DNA of 37,931 bases from positions 1 to 37,931 of IMG/VR virus record IMGVR_UViG_3300035034_002718; one strand, 5' to 3'. The position numbers and the translations under genes are program-made. Source of the DNA: a virus. This document shows, piece by piece, positions 19,093 to 27,891 of the stretch. The notes beneath the pieces are model-generated. The model saw nothing but the letters and a program-made list of their open reading frames with translations. It did no database searches and was not told the DNA's origin. Within the stretch, counting starts at the first letter, position 1, and the number at the start of each line of letters is the position of its first letter.

Positions 19093-19960
19093 AAAAAAGA
19101 AACCATTACAGCGTAATTACTATGTCATATACGACCCGATATCGGGTGCAATTAAGACTATTACTCTGAATGCGCCAAGTTCACTTAGTGATGTGTTTGT
19201 TTCTGAATCTAAAATATTTGCAGATATCACCGCAGGAAAAATAAACGAACTTGATTATATAATTAATGGCGATGGTGATGACAGGTTTGTTTCCAAAAAA
19301 TCTGACGAATTATTAATACAAGTTAGTTCAAATAACTTAGTTCATATCACCAAGCCAAAACCCGCCGCCGAGCTTGATATAACCTATTACTCAACTGAAA
19401 AAAAGATGCAATTTAAATTTGGTAATGGTATCTTCAGGCAGTTGCAGACTTTTTCTAAAAAATACAAGATCAACGATTTATCAGACAAATATTTGATATT
19501 CAATCTGGTTGATCATAACAATCCTGATGTGATATATGATAATATTCAAGTCCCCACCCAATCACTGATTCATCATGATGGATATATACATAATATAGGT
19601 AATGTTCCAGATGATTTTGATCTCTATACAGCGCCTGCATTCACATCGTATTCATTGAATAAAACCACAAGCCAGTTGGTATGCCATGGATCCTACAAGA
19701 CTATTGAAACCATTATACCTATCGCACATCAACAGTCATGCCATTATATATATGATAGAGTAACGAATACTCTGAATAAAACACTCAGCGATCATACCAA
19801 TATAACATCGCTAAAATTCTTTATATCTGAATCAGATCCTGACAGATTTCATGAGTCATTTGTTATTGGTAATTCCAATATCATTAGTATGCCGCCATTG
19901 TTGCACTCACAAGAATTATACCACATACACCAGGATCTTGTCATAGGAGAGAAGAGTTGA
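19079..19960 (+). CDS. Unknown protein with repeated Tyr-rich beta-hairpin motifs
   Basis: I choose ATG 19079, which has GAGAG five bases upstream and overlaps the previous gene by 14 nt, over an upstream TTG at 19067. The 293 residues show a recurring hairpin-like pattern: YYVIYDPISGAIKTI near the start, ITYYSTEKKMQFKFG around 105, FTSYSLNKTTSQLVCHG around 190, and CHYIYDRVTNTLNKTL around 225. Each has strand, turn with Asp, Lys or Thr, and strand, with Tyr before the turn. This suggests a repetitive beta protein, possibly virion-associated or sugar-binding, rather than an enzyme. No catalytic motif, membrane segment or signal peptide is visible. It sits between glycosyltransferase-like genes. 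I do not recognise the family. Confidence 0.7.
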   Translation: MNLIRKKKPLQRNYYVIYDPISGAIKTITLNAPSSLSDVFVSESKIFADITAGKINELDYIINGDGDDRFVSKKSDELLIQVSSNNLVHITKPKPAAELDITYYSTEKKMQFKFGNGIFRQLQTFSKKYKINDLSDKYLIFNLVDHNNPDVIYDNIQVPTQSLIHHDGYIHNIGNVPDDFDLYTAPAFTSYSLNKTTSQLVCHGSYKTIETIIPIAHQQSCHYIYDRVTNTLNKTLSDHTNITSLKFFISESDPDRFHESFVIGNSNIISMPPLLHSQELYHIHQDLVIGEKS

Positions 19961-20931
19961 AGACACCGATAACAGAATTTGATATCGTTTTTATAAGTTA
20001 TGATGAACCAAATGCAGACGCCAATTGGCAAGATTTAATAAAAAAATGCCCATGGGCTAAACGAAGCCACGGAGTCTATGGGTCAGACGCCGCTCACAAA
20101 GCGGCTGCAAAGTTATCAACTACAGATAGGTTCATAACTGTTGATGCTGACAATATTGTGTTGCCGGAATTTTTTAACGTTGAATTGGATATGTCACAAG
20201 TTGGTGATCTTGACGTCATCAGCTGGGCTGGGAAAAATATCATCAATGGCCTGGCTTATGGTAATGGCGGAATCAAAATGTGGCCAGTCAATGTAGTCAC
20301 ATCAATGCGATCACATGAAAACTCAGACGCCAGAGACAAGCGGGCACAAGTTGATTTCTGTTGGAATGTCAATTATGTTAAGATGAATAATGTGTATTCG
20401 CACGTCTATAATAATGCAAGTCCTTACCAATCCTATAGAGCAGGATTCAGGGAAGGATGTAAAATGTCGTTGATGCATGGCGACGTCGTCAGTATTGACA
20501 GGCTTCAAGACGTGCCTGTAAACTATCGTAGGCTGTTGATGTGGATGAACATTGGTGCTGACACTGTGAATGGGCTTTGGGCCATCTATGGCGCTCGTTT
20601 GGGATTCTATATGACTAACTTTGATAGAGACTTGTGGAACTGGCGCGATGTCAGAGACTTCAAGTGGCATGATGAGTTCTGGGCTAAAACAATATCTACA
20701 AAATTTGCAGATGATTTTGGGACAATGTGTGACAATACTGGATACTCATATGATCAGGCCCGGCTTGTCGCGGAGATCAAGGCGCTTGGCAATAGGATCA
20801 AACAACGAATCAACTTGCCATTGGTTGAACTTGACAGTGATCAGAGCCAATTTTTTAAGGAAGTCTGGACTCCTCCCAGTAGGGTTGGAGTATTAGTTAA
20901 GGAAACAGATATTATGGTGGGTATAGAATGA
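19957..20931 (+). CDS. DAD-motif GT-A-like phage protein (copy 1)
   Basis: The frame begins at TTG 19957 in a TTGA overlap with the previous stop, with a strong AGGAG site (19944-19948) eight bases upstream. No ATG follows for about 75 codons, so TTG is well supported. The 324 residues begin FDIVFISYDEPNADANW, then KRSHGVYGSDAAHKAAA, then FITVDADNIV with D63-A-D65, which fits the nucleotide-sugar-metal site of a GT-A fold. NGLAYGNGGIKMWP (about 97-110) and SPYQSYRAGFREGCKMSL (about 154-171) are shared in pattern with the 246-residue protein at 37104. The pair thus bracket the cassette. Glycosyltransferase activity is plausible but undemonstrated; many phages carry such proteins only as conserved hypotheticals. 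Confidence 0.75.
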   Translation: MKTPITEFDIVFISYDEPNADANWQDLIKKCPWAKRSHGVYGSDAAHKAAAKLSTTDRFITVDADNIVLPEFFNVELDMSQVGDLDVISWAGKNIINGLAYGNGGIKMWPVNVVTSMRSHENSDARDKRAQVDFCWNVNYVKMNNVYSHVYNNASPYQSYRAGFREGCKMSLMHGDVVSIDRLQDVPVNYRRLLMWMNIGADTVNGLWAIYGARLGFYMTNFDRDLWNWRDVRDFKWHDEFWAKTISTKFADDFGTMCDNTGYSYDQARLVAEIKALGNRIKQRINLPLVELDSDQSQFFKEVWTPPSRVGVLVKETDIMVGIE

Positions 20932-22502
20932 GTATAGACCAAGTTAATTGGAAGCTTGACGGCAATAATTTGATAGTTAATGAGTCAACAAATCTTGCCA
21001 AGATGCGCGATCTTTTGGATTCAACAACACCTGGGTTATGCTTGGCTAAATTTACCCAGGTAACTGTACACTTGGGGACTGGTATGATGCATAGCTGTCA
21101 CCATCCATCTCCACACAAGATACCTGTTGATGAAGTGAAGTCTGATCCATATGCCCTGTATAACAGTTCAATCTTAAAAGAAGCCAGATCAACTATGCTA
21201 GCAGGAGGCAAACCATCCGAATGTGATTATTGCTGGCGGATAGAAAATGACGGTGGATTATCTGATAGGCTCTTTAAGAGTATTGAACCATGGGCTATTG
21301 ATAAGTTTGACACCGTCAAGGCTTCATCTGGTGCTGAGGATTTTCTTCCAACATATCTAGAAGTCAGTTTCAGTAATGTATGCAATCTGAAATGTGTATA
21401 CTGTGGTCCTGAATTCAGTTCAAAATGGGTTGATGAACTCAAGCAACACGGGCCCATTAAACTACTTGGTGATACCGCACATAAAAGATGGGCCCAGGGA
21501 TATCAAGACTTGGATTCATTGAATTTTAAAAATCGGGAACATAATCCATACTTGGAAGCATTCTGGCAAACTTTCCCAGTAGTTTATAAAAACTTAAAAC
21601 AATATAGAATCACCGGCGGTGAACCGCTAATGAGTAAAGAAACTTATAAGTGCCTTGATTATTTTATTGAGAATCCAAATACTGAATTGGAATTTTCAGT
21701 GAATTCAAACTTGAGTGTTCCAGATAAACTATGGGATAAATTTGTTGAGCGGTTACTCATATTAAAATCTCCAGAATATCTCAAAAAAATTACAATATTT
21801 ACGAGTGTTGAAGGATGGAATGAACAGGCAGAATATGCCAGATCTGGCCTTGACTTTAAATTATTGCAACGTCGAGTCAACCAATTGCTTGAAATTGGTA
21901 ATATTCGTGTAGCGTTCATGGCAACCTATAATATGCTCAGTATTACTAGTTTTCAAAAATTATTGGAATGGGTATATGAGTTAAAATGCAAATATAACAC
22001 CAACTTTCCAATGCATATTAATGAAACTAATTCTGGGTTTAAGATCAGCCCCAGTGAGCAATCATATATTTCTACCCAAGAAAAAAATCCATCTCAGCGA
22101 GTATTAGTTGGAATTGATATTCCATATCTACGCCATCCTGATTTTTTGGATGTGCAGAATAGTACCGACGATTTAGTAGAAGAATATATGATACCATCAA
22201 TGAATTATATGAGTTTAAAATCCGCAGATCCAATTTGGGGGCTACATAATGGGTTTGAGCACTATGAAATAGAAAAATTTAAAAGAATTGTGTTGCACCG
22301 CATATATTACAACAAAAAACTCAATAGTGACCATATGGATATAAATCTTAAAAGAGCAGAATTTCATGATTATGTTGCCAGTATAGATAAAAGACGGGGC
22401 CAAGACTTCATTAACACATTCCCTGAAATGCAAAAATTCTACGATAGTTGCAAAGAAAACCATAAAAACATATATACTAGTGATAGAATCGCCATACTTT
22501 AA
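20928..22502 (+). CDS. Radical SAM enzyme with twitch-type extra iron-sulfur cysteines
   Basis: C152-x3-C156-x2-C159 (CNLKCVYC) is the radical SAM motif that binds the 4Fe-4S cluster and S-adenosylmethionine. RITGGEPLM at about 226-234 is the following GGE element. Before the core, C57 and C99-x2-C102 followed by W suggest an auxiliary cluster of the twitch type, here N-terminal. The 524 residues have no membrane segment. Family members act on peptides, sugars or lipids; the substrate is not evident. It starts at ATG 20928, overlapping the previous gene by ATGA, with GGTGGG seven bases upstream. Its neighbours point to modification of a glycan or surface molecule, though a peptide or protein target is equally possible. 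Confidence 0.88.
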   Translation: MSIDQVNWKLDGNNLIVNESTNLAKMRDLLDSTTPGLCLAKFTQVTVHLGTGMMHSCHHPSPHKIPVDEVKSDPYALYNSSILKEARSTMLAGGKPSECDYCWRIENDGGLSDRLFKSIEPWAIDKFDTVKASSGAEDFLPTYLEVSFSNVCNLKCVYCGPEFSSKWVDELKQHGPIKLLGDTAHKRWAQGYQDLDSLNFKNREHNPYLEAFWQTFPVVYKNLKQYRITGGEPLMSKETYKCLDYFIENPNTELEFSVNSNLSVPDKLWDKFVERLLILKSPEYLKKITIFTSVEGWNEQAEYARSGLDFKLLQRRVNQLLEIGNIRVAFMATYNMLSITSFQKLLEWVYELKCKYNTNFPMHINETNSGFKISPSEQSYISTQEKNPSQRVLVGIDIPYLRHPDFLDVQNSTDDLVEEYMIPSMNYMSLKSADPIWGLHNGFEHYEIEKFKRIVLHRIYYNKKLNSDHMDINLKRAEFHDYVASIDKRRGQDFINTFPEMQKFYDSCKENHKNIYTSDRIAIL

Positions 22503-22511
22503 GGGAATATA

Positions 22512-23750
22512 ATGTTAACGATTGCATATGATTGGATGGGCCCAGGCGGTATCTGGCCCAATGGACAAAGCCACCAACTATTATATGACGCCGCCGCATA
22601 TGCTAAAAGCAATTATGCCATTGGTAATATGGCATTGCCATATAACACAGAGTCAGTGCGGCACCCATTCACAATGTCAAAAATAAATGTGTTGCTTGAT
22701 AGATCAAATACCGCCTATCAATATACTCACATATCCAATGTGATGGGCAAGTTTGTATATGACTTGACCCCGTTACTCAAACCCAATCAATGGACAAAGA
22801 ATGCATTTTTACATGTGAGTGATATTGTTAAACAACATCAGCGATTGGGCAACTGCTTAATACTCATTAATGATATGAATGAAGGGTATAGCAATCAAGA
22901 ATTTAATTTTTTTCAAGAATTGCATATGGAGATAAAAGCAGAGTCGTTGATTGCTGCCAACATTACATATTTGACTATGAATAGCGTATGCAATGATAAT
23001 TATCAGATTTGGGCAAATCAACACAATATAACAGACCGAATAAGTATACATACCCCATATGTTTATGAAATAATCTATCAGCAGGGCTCATATATACCAC
23101 CAACAAAACATTTCATATGTTTGAATAGAACTATTAATAAGCACCGCCAAGCTTTAGTCTATGCACTATGGGATCGTGACCTCATTAAGTATGGGCATGT
23201 GAGTATGCCAGGTATTGACACCGTGCAAGATGATCAACTAAATAAGGATGCACTATCAGAGTTTGGACTTGACGATAGTAGATGGGATGAATTTATTAAC
23301 ATGTTGCCGTTTATAGTAGATAAGGATAACTTCACCATACAGTCATGTAGCAACGCACCAATACATCCATACTATACCGACGCGGTATTCAATGTGGTCA
23401 CTGAACAATCATATAGTGAAACTGATTGTATTAAGTTTTCAGAAAAAACATATATGGGCATCAGCAATTATTGTTTGCCAATATATTACTATAGTCAAGA
23501 TACGGTATCAACACTCAAAACCAAGACTGGGTATCAGACAATGTTTGCCGCATATGACTCAATTAAGGATGACACTATGCGATTTCACAGTGTGGTTAAC
23601 CAAATCCAGCAATTATGTGAGCAACCGCTTGACTCATTAATTGCACAAACCAGGGATATTTCTATAGCTAATTTTTGTTTGCTTTCACACCGTCAGCGGA
23701 TAGTATTTAATACCACAATAGAAGAAGTCTTTAAGATATGGCACCATTAA
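22512..23750 (+). CDS. Possible GT10-like glycosyltransferase (phage SEK family, copy 1)
   Basis: A 412-residue soluble protein related to that at 27888. Shared blocks are FICLNRTINKHRQALVYALW (201-220), VVTEQSYSE (295-303), and FSEKTYMGISNYCLPIYY (309-326), followed by GYQTM. The T/S-E-K block with a hydrophobic, Pro-containing continuation resembles the donor-binding site of GT10 fucosyltransferases, where E and K contact the nucleotide sugar. It is widespread in marine phages as an unnamed family. The assignment is by motif only. The ATG at 22512 has an excellent AAGGGA site. The start is 9 nt after the radical SAM gene and the end overlaps the next radical SAM gene by 13 nt. Confidence 0.6.
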   Translation: MLTIAYDWMGPGGIWPNGQSHQLLYDAAAYAKSNYAIGNMALPYNTESVRHPFTMSKINVLLDRSNTAYQYTHISNVMGKFVYDLTPLLKPNQWTKNAFLHVSDIVKQHQRLGNCLILINDMNEGYSNQEFNFFQELHMEIKAESLIAANITYLTMNSVCNDNYQIWANQHNITDRISIHTPYVYEIIYQQGSYIPPTKHFICLNRTINKHRQALVYALWDRDLIKYGHVSMPGIDTVQDDQLNKDALSEFGLDDSRWDEFINMLPFIVDKDNFTIQSCSNAPIHPYYTDAVFNVVTEQSYSETDCIKFSEKTYMGISNYCLPIYYYSQDTVSTLKTKTGYQTMFAAYDSIKDDTMRFHSVVNQIQQLCEQPLDSLIAQTRDISIANFCLLSHRQRIVFNTTIEEVFKIWHH

Positions 23751-25540
23751 AAAATATATATTTTTTCCAAGTCAATTTCCCCATTGGTTTTGGAAAATTC
23801 AAAACCCACTGGTTGCCTTATGCAGTTGCCAGACTATGGAGTTATGCAAAAATTGACCCATATGTGATTGAAAATTATGAGGCCAAGGAGTTTATTTTTG
23901 AACGACTGCCTATAGATGATTTTGTGGCCAGCATTGGCAGTATTGCCATCGCCGCCTTTAGTTCCTATATCTGGAACGAAAACTATAACCTAAAAATGGC
24001 AGCAAAGATTAAGGCAAAGTTTCCTGAATGTATAGTTGTGTTTGGTGGTCCACAGGTTCCTGATGATCCCACACAATTTTTTGAATCTAATCCATTCATT
24101 GATCATGCATTTCATGGCGAGGCTGAATATATCTTCAGAGACTTCTTAGTCAACAGACCCATCAACAAGAGTATTAGCGGGCCACGTATTGCTGACTTGG
24201 ACACGTTGGTCAGTCCATTCATTGATGGTGTATTGGATGCCATTGTGGCAAAGCACACAGATAAAAATTTCAGTATCACCCTGGAGACTTCTAGAGGGTG
24301 CCCATATGCATGTACATTTTGTGACTGGGGTGGGTTAACATTCAATAAGGTCAAGAAGTTTGATGACGCCATTGTCAAGTATGAAATAGACTGGATTAGC
24401 AAAAATGGTATTTCGTTCGTGGATGTGGCTGATGCTAATTTTGGTATATTTAAAGATAGAGATTTCGACCTACTGAAAAATATGATTGAAAAAAAACATG
24501 AGTATAAGTTTCCAGAAACTTATAGCTTCAACTGGCAAAAAAATAGTACTGACAAAACACTAGAGATGGTGGAATATTTGACAAATAATAATAGTGCTCG
24601 TGGATTCACTCTGAGCGTACAAAGTATGTCAGAAGAAGTATTGGCCAACATCAAACGCAAAAATATGGAAGTCAATAATTTTACGAGTATTTTGCAACAA
24701 TGCAATATCAAAAATATTCAAACATATACTGAGCTGATCTTGGGTTTGCCAGGCGAAACTGCAATTTCATGGCGACAAGGTGTCGACAGATTATTATCAA
24801 TGGGACAACATAACAACATAGAAGTGTGGTTATGCCAGATGTTGGTGAACGCAGAATTAAGCGGCAAGGCAAGCATACTCCAACACGGTATCGAAACCGC
24901 TGATATTAAAAACTATATCAGCGGCGATGCTAGTGATGAGGGATTGGAAGGTATTGCCGTCGTCAAGAGTACCAACACCCTGACTCATGATGAGTTGCTT
25001 GAATGTTATATGTATAGCTGGATGATTACAAATTTCCATAGCTTTGGTTGGACACAGATAATTAGTCGGTGGCTCTATACTACACAGTCACTGTCATATA
25101 GCGAATTTTACGATAACTTCTTTGAGCATATAAAAACCAGCAAATATTATCACGAAGTGAAACAAAATGTGGCTAATGCCTTTATAACCGGATTGGTTAA
25201 AGAACAAGGCATGCATTATTATATCGCTGAGTTTCAAAAGAAACTGCATAGGGAAAGAGCGCAAAACTTTGAGTATGTATTTGATTTTGTGAATTACCAT
25301 TACGATGTACCAGATGAAGTTTTTGAATTCACTCGACACTTTATCACAGATTATGATAATCAATCTCCAGTTGAGAAAGAATTTACTCTACCAATCTGGA
25401 ATATAATAAATAACATGCCAGATATTCCAAAGTCATACAAGTTTAATATCACACAGTCAGTAGACGATGAAAATGAATACTATGATAGTTTTTATTTTAG
25501 ACGGCGTAAAGGATGGGGAAAATGCCAAGTGACTTATTGA
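23738..25540 (+). CDS. B12-binding-type radical SAM protein
   Basis: 600 residues. The first 150 form a cobalamin-binding-like domain with IAAFSSYIWN and VVFGGPQVPDDP at about 99-111, then DHAFHGEAEYIF, the usual GE element. The radical SAM core follows with SRGC188PYAC192TFC195DWGG, then SFVDVADANFG and LILGLPGE, all typical of the B12-binding radical SAM class. No DxHxxG His-on motif is visible, as in many members. The C-terminal 200 residues have no named domain and are aromatic- and acidic-rich. Known members methylate unactivated carbons or do other radical chemistry on sugars, lipids and peptides. The start ATG 23738 overlaps the previous gene by 13 nt. Substrate unknown. Confidence 0.9.
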   Translation: MAPLKNIYFFQVNFPIGFGKFKTHWLPYAVARLWSYAKIDPYVIENYEAKEFIFERLPIDDFVASIGSIAIAAFSSYIWNENYNLKMAAKIKAKFPECIVVFGGPQVPDDPTQFFESNPFIDHAFHGEAEYIFRDFLVNRPINKSISGPRIADLDTLVSPFIDGVLDAIVAKHTDKNFSITLETSRGCPYACTFCDWGGLTFNKVKKFDDAIVKYEIDWISKNGISFVDVADANFGIFKDRDFDLLKNMIEKKHEYKFPETYSFNWQKNSTDKTLEMVEYLTNNNSARGFTLSVQSMSEEVLANIKRKNMEVNNFTSILQQCNIKNIQTYTELILGLPGETAISWRQGVDRLLSMGQHNNIEVWLCQMLVNAELSGKASILQHGIETADIKNYISGDASDEGLEGIAVVKSTNTLTHDELLECYMYSWMITNFHSFGWTQIISRWLYTTQSLSYSEFYDNFFEHIKTSKYYHEVKQNVANAFITGLVKEQGMHYYIAEFQKKLHRERAQNFEYVFDFVNYHYDVPDEVFEFTRHFITDYDNQSPVEKEFTLPIWNIINNMPDIPKSYKFNITQSVDDENEYYDSFYFRRRKGWGKCQVTY

Positions 25541-26298
25541 ATAAAACCACACTAGTGGTTTTTGGTGATAGTAATGTCTGGGGCGAAGGACTCACTGATA
25601 CTCCCAAACAACAAGCAGATTTTAAATCAGTAGTGTATGCTATAAAAGATCTAGAGCAATGGCCATACCATATCCGCTATAGTTTCAGCGGTGTTTTGGC
25701 GCAACATTATAATGTCAGCATTTTGAATCTGGCAATCCCTGGGTGTAGTAATGACACAATTTTTAGACGGGTCAATGAAACATGTATGGGCAAATATCCT
25801 ATAGACTTAAAAGAATGTTATTTCATGATATTCTGGACTGAAACTTCTCGACGAGAGTTCATGTTTATACAATCGCAAAACAATAACAAACCGCTAAAAA
25901 CTGCATACTACAATTATTGTCCTGCATGGCCCAGTAATCTTCAACATTTTCCAAAATTCAATAAAGAATATATTGATAATATATGGCACGAAGGCCATGA
26001 TAATTCCAGATTACTGAGTTACCAATATTCACTTCAAGGTCTATTACAAAGCAAGTCCATACCAAATTGGCAAGGGTATTCCATAGTATCACCACAGTCT
26101 ATAGAATACTCAAATAATTATATTGATAATATCATTGTTCATAATGAATACGACACAATTGTGAATTTAATGTATCATAGTCAAGTCAACAATGACAAAA
26201 TTTATAGACTCGCTTGTTATCATCCCAACGAAGAAGGACATATATTAATTGCCAATCAGATCATTAATATATTAAAAAAGGATTCCACTGATGAATAA
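25513..26298 (+). CDS. SGNH/GDSL-hydrolase-like protein (copy 1)
   Basis: The N-terminus has VVFGDSNVWGEG, with G18-D19-S20-N21 as block I and S20 the probable nucleophile. GCSNDTIFRRV at about 77-87 is comparable with block II or III, and CYHPNEEGH near the C-terminus gives the His of block V. At 261 residues the size is normal. Members are esterases, deacetylases or acyltransferases, often adding or removing acetyl groups on glycans. ATG 25513 overlaps the previous gene by 28 nt; ATG 25522 is an alternative start with similar support. It forms a pair with the gene at 27196 on either side of the epimerase. There is no signal peptide, so it probably acts in the cytoplasm. Confidence 0.75.
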   Translation: MGKMPSDLLNKTTLVVFGDSNVWGEGLTDTPKQQADFKSVVYAIKDLEQWPYHIRYSFSGVLAQHYNVSILNLAIPGCSNDTIFRRVNETCMGKYPIDLKECYFMIFWTETSRREFMFIQSQNNNKPLKTAYYNYCPAWPSNLQHFPKFNKEYIDNIWHEGHDNSRLLSYQYSLQGLLQSKSIPNWQGYSIVSPQSIEYSNNYIDNIIVHNEYDTIVNLMYHSQVNNDKIYRLACYHPNEEGHILIANQIINILKKDSTDE

Positions 26299-27208
26299 TT
26301 ATAGAGTTTTGGTTACAGGAAGTTCTGGGTTCTTGGGAGCGGCAACATACACAAATTATCTAAGAATGGGGTATGATGTAATCGGAATAGATATATTGCC
26401 CAGTAACACAACTGATATATGCGATGATGTGATGAACATTGACTCACATAATCTTAAAGACGTTGATGTGGTATTTCACTTTGCCGCCAACGTTGGTGGT
26501 CGCATGGCAATTGAACACAACTTTATGCCATTGGTTAAAAACATTGAAATTGATAGAGTGCTATTCACATGGGCCAATAAACATGCTGGGCGAATTGTAT
26601 ATCCAAGTAGCAGCGCAGTATATCCCATTGATCAGCAAACGGCAACCAATGCCATTGGTCTCAAGGAAGATATGATTGATTTTTCAACTAATACTATTGG
26701 AGTGAGTGACCACATTTATGGATGGTGCAAACTGACAGCAGAACGAATGTTATGGGAACTGCATCACACATCTGATATGAAGATATCCATTGTGAGACCA
26801 TTTAGTGGATATGGCTACGGTCAATCCATGGATTATCCAGTGCCGAATTTACTAAACATTGTAACAACGGATCCCGCCAATATTACAGTATGGGGCACGG
26901 GCTTACAATCACGCGATTTTGTTCATATCACTGATATTATGAGAGTATTTGACTGGTTATTGATGGATACATCCGATTATCGGGTAATCAATATTGGGTC
27001 TGGCATTACAACAAATTTTATAGAATTACTGAATATAATGCACCAAGAACTATATGGTCGTGATTGTGATAACATTATACGACTGTTGGATAAACCAGTG
27101 GGCGTCAGCAATCGGTTCGCCGATACAACCCTACAGAAACAATTGGGAATTTTACCAACCGTTTCACTAAGTGACGGCATCAAAAGAATGACACCATGCA
27201 TGATATGA
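26291..27208 (+). CDS. NAD-dependent sugar epimerase/dehydratase (extended SDR)
   Basis: VLVTGSSGFLG with G10-x2-G13-x2-G16 is the NAD-binding motif. VFHFAANVGG at 61-70 is the usual second element. Ser residues at 106-108 (PSSSAVYP) and Y143-x3-K147 (YGWCK) complete the catalytic triad. SIVRPFSGYGYGQ and SRDFVHITD are the typical substrate-region motifs of UDP- or GDP-sugar epimerases, dehydratases or GDP-fucose-synthase relatives. The size of 305 residues is right for the family. ATG 26291 has an AAGGA site eight bases upstream and overlaps the previous gene by 8 nt. It would supply or rework a nucleotide sugar for the nearby glycosyltransferases. The exact sugar cannot be named. Confidence 0.93.
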   Translation: MNNYRVLVTGSSGFLGAATYTNYLRMGYDVIGIDILPSNTTDICDDVMNIDSHNLKDVDVVFHFAANVGGRMAIEHNFMPLVKNIEIDRVLFTWANKHAGRIVYPSSSAVYPIDQQTATNAIGLKEDMIDFSTNTIGVSDHIYGWCKLTAERMLWELHHTSDMKISIVRPFSGYGYGQSMDYPVPNLLNIVTTDPANITVWGTGLQSRDFVHITDIMRVFDWLLMDTSDYRVINIGSGITTNFIELLNIMHQELYGRDCDNIIRLLDKPVGVSNRFADTTLQKQLGILPTVSLSDGIKRMTPCMI

Positions 27209-27891
27209 CGGGAGTATCCAGAGTGGTAAGCTTTGGATGTAGTATGACATTTGGACAAGAACTGCCAGATTGTGATCCAACTACTGGGAGTCCAACTTCA
27301 TATGCTGGGATCATTGCCAGCAAGTTTGATTTGCCGTATGTATGCTTGGCTGCCCCAGGTGCTGGAAATGACAAGATTTTCAGAACAGTTATGGAGTTTG
27401 CAAGAACAAATATGAATGACGACGATTTCATTATTATTGGGTGGTCAATGCTTCATCGACGAGAATATTATAGCCAACCGCATCACAGCTATATGTCAAT
27501 GGTTCCATCAGCCACAGTGGCAGATTATGACTGCTGGTACGGCAAGCTGGTCAATAATGAATGGAATAGTGATGCCCTGAATCACTACCAATGGTTTCTG
27601 GCGAATACTCCTGAAGATGTAATGTTTAATGATTACATTAATTTGGCTGTTGCCCTGGCAGGATATTTGCGATCGCGCGGTATTAAGTTTATAATGTTGC
27701 AAGCGTTATGGGAAATACAAGATTATCAATCGCTGATCACTGAACTCATTAACATGCCAGAGTATTACTCAGACATAAGTTTTATTAGCAAAATGTTTCT
27801 GGATAATATTCATTTATACCCATGCAATCACCCCAAGCCACTGGGCCACCAGATTTGGGCGGACATAATTTTAAAATGGATGAACACATGA
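27196..27891 (+). CDS. SGNH-hydrolase-like protein (copy 2)
   Basis: 231 residues, related to the protein at 25513. The block I equivalent is SFGCSMTFGQEL, with C15-S16 where D-S is usual. LAAPGAGNDKIFRTV has the G-x-N-D of block III, IIIGWSMLHRREYY matches a segment of copy 1 (MIFWTETSRREF), and NHPKPLGHQIWADIIL carries the C-terminal His. The change of the usual Asp to Cys before the nucleophile is also seen in other phage members I recall, so it need not mean inactivity. ATG 27196 overlaps the epimerase by 13 nt; ATG 27205 is possible. Probably an acyl hydrolase or transferase on a glycan or lipid intermediate; activity unproven. Confidence 0.7.
   Translation: MHDMTGVSRVVSFGCSMTFGQELPDCDPTTGSPTSYAGIIASKFDLPYVCLAAPGAGNDKIFRTVMEFARTNMNDDDFIIIGWSMLHRREYYSQPHHSYMSMVPSATVADYDCWYGKLVNNEWNSDALNHYQWFLANTPEDVMFNDYINLAVALAGYLRSRGIKFIMLQALWEIQDYQSLITELINMPEYYSDISFISKMFLDNIHLYPCNHPKPLGHQIWADIILKWMNT

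Noticed and set aside
19134-19147. 14-bp perfect palindrome ACCCGATATCGGGT
   Set aside because: It lies within a coding region and two or so 14-bp palindromes are expected by chance in 38 kb.
20323-20670. Minus-strand open frame of 115 codons
   Set aside because: It is fully inside the well-supported + strand DAD-motif gene and shows no recognisable protein; same for other minus-strand frames within the structural genes.
27822-27887. Upstream extension of the 408-residue SEK-family protein by 22 codons
   Set aside because: The extension overlaps the end of the SGNH-like gene, whereas ATG 27888 gives the ATGA junction used across the operon.
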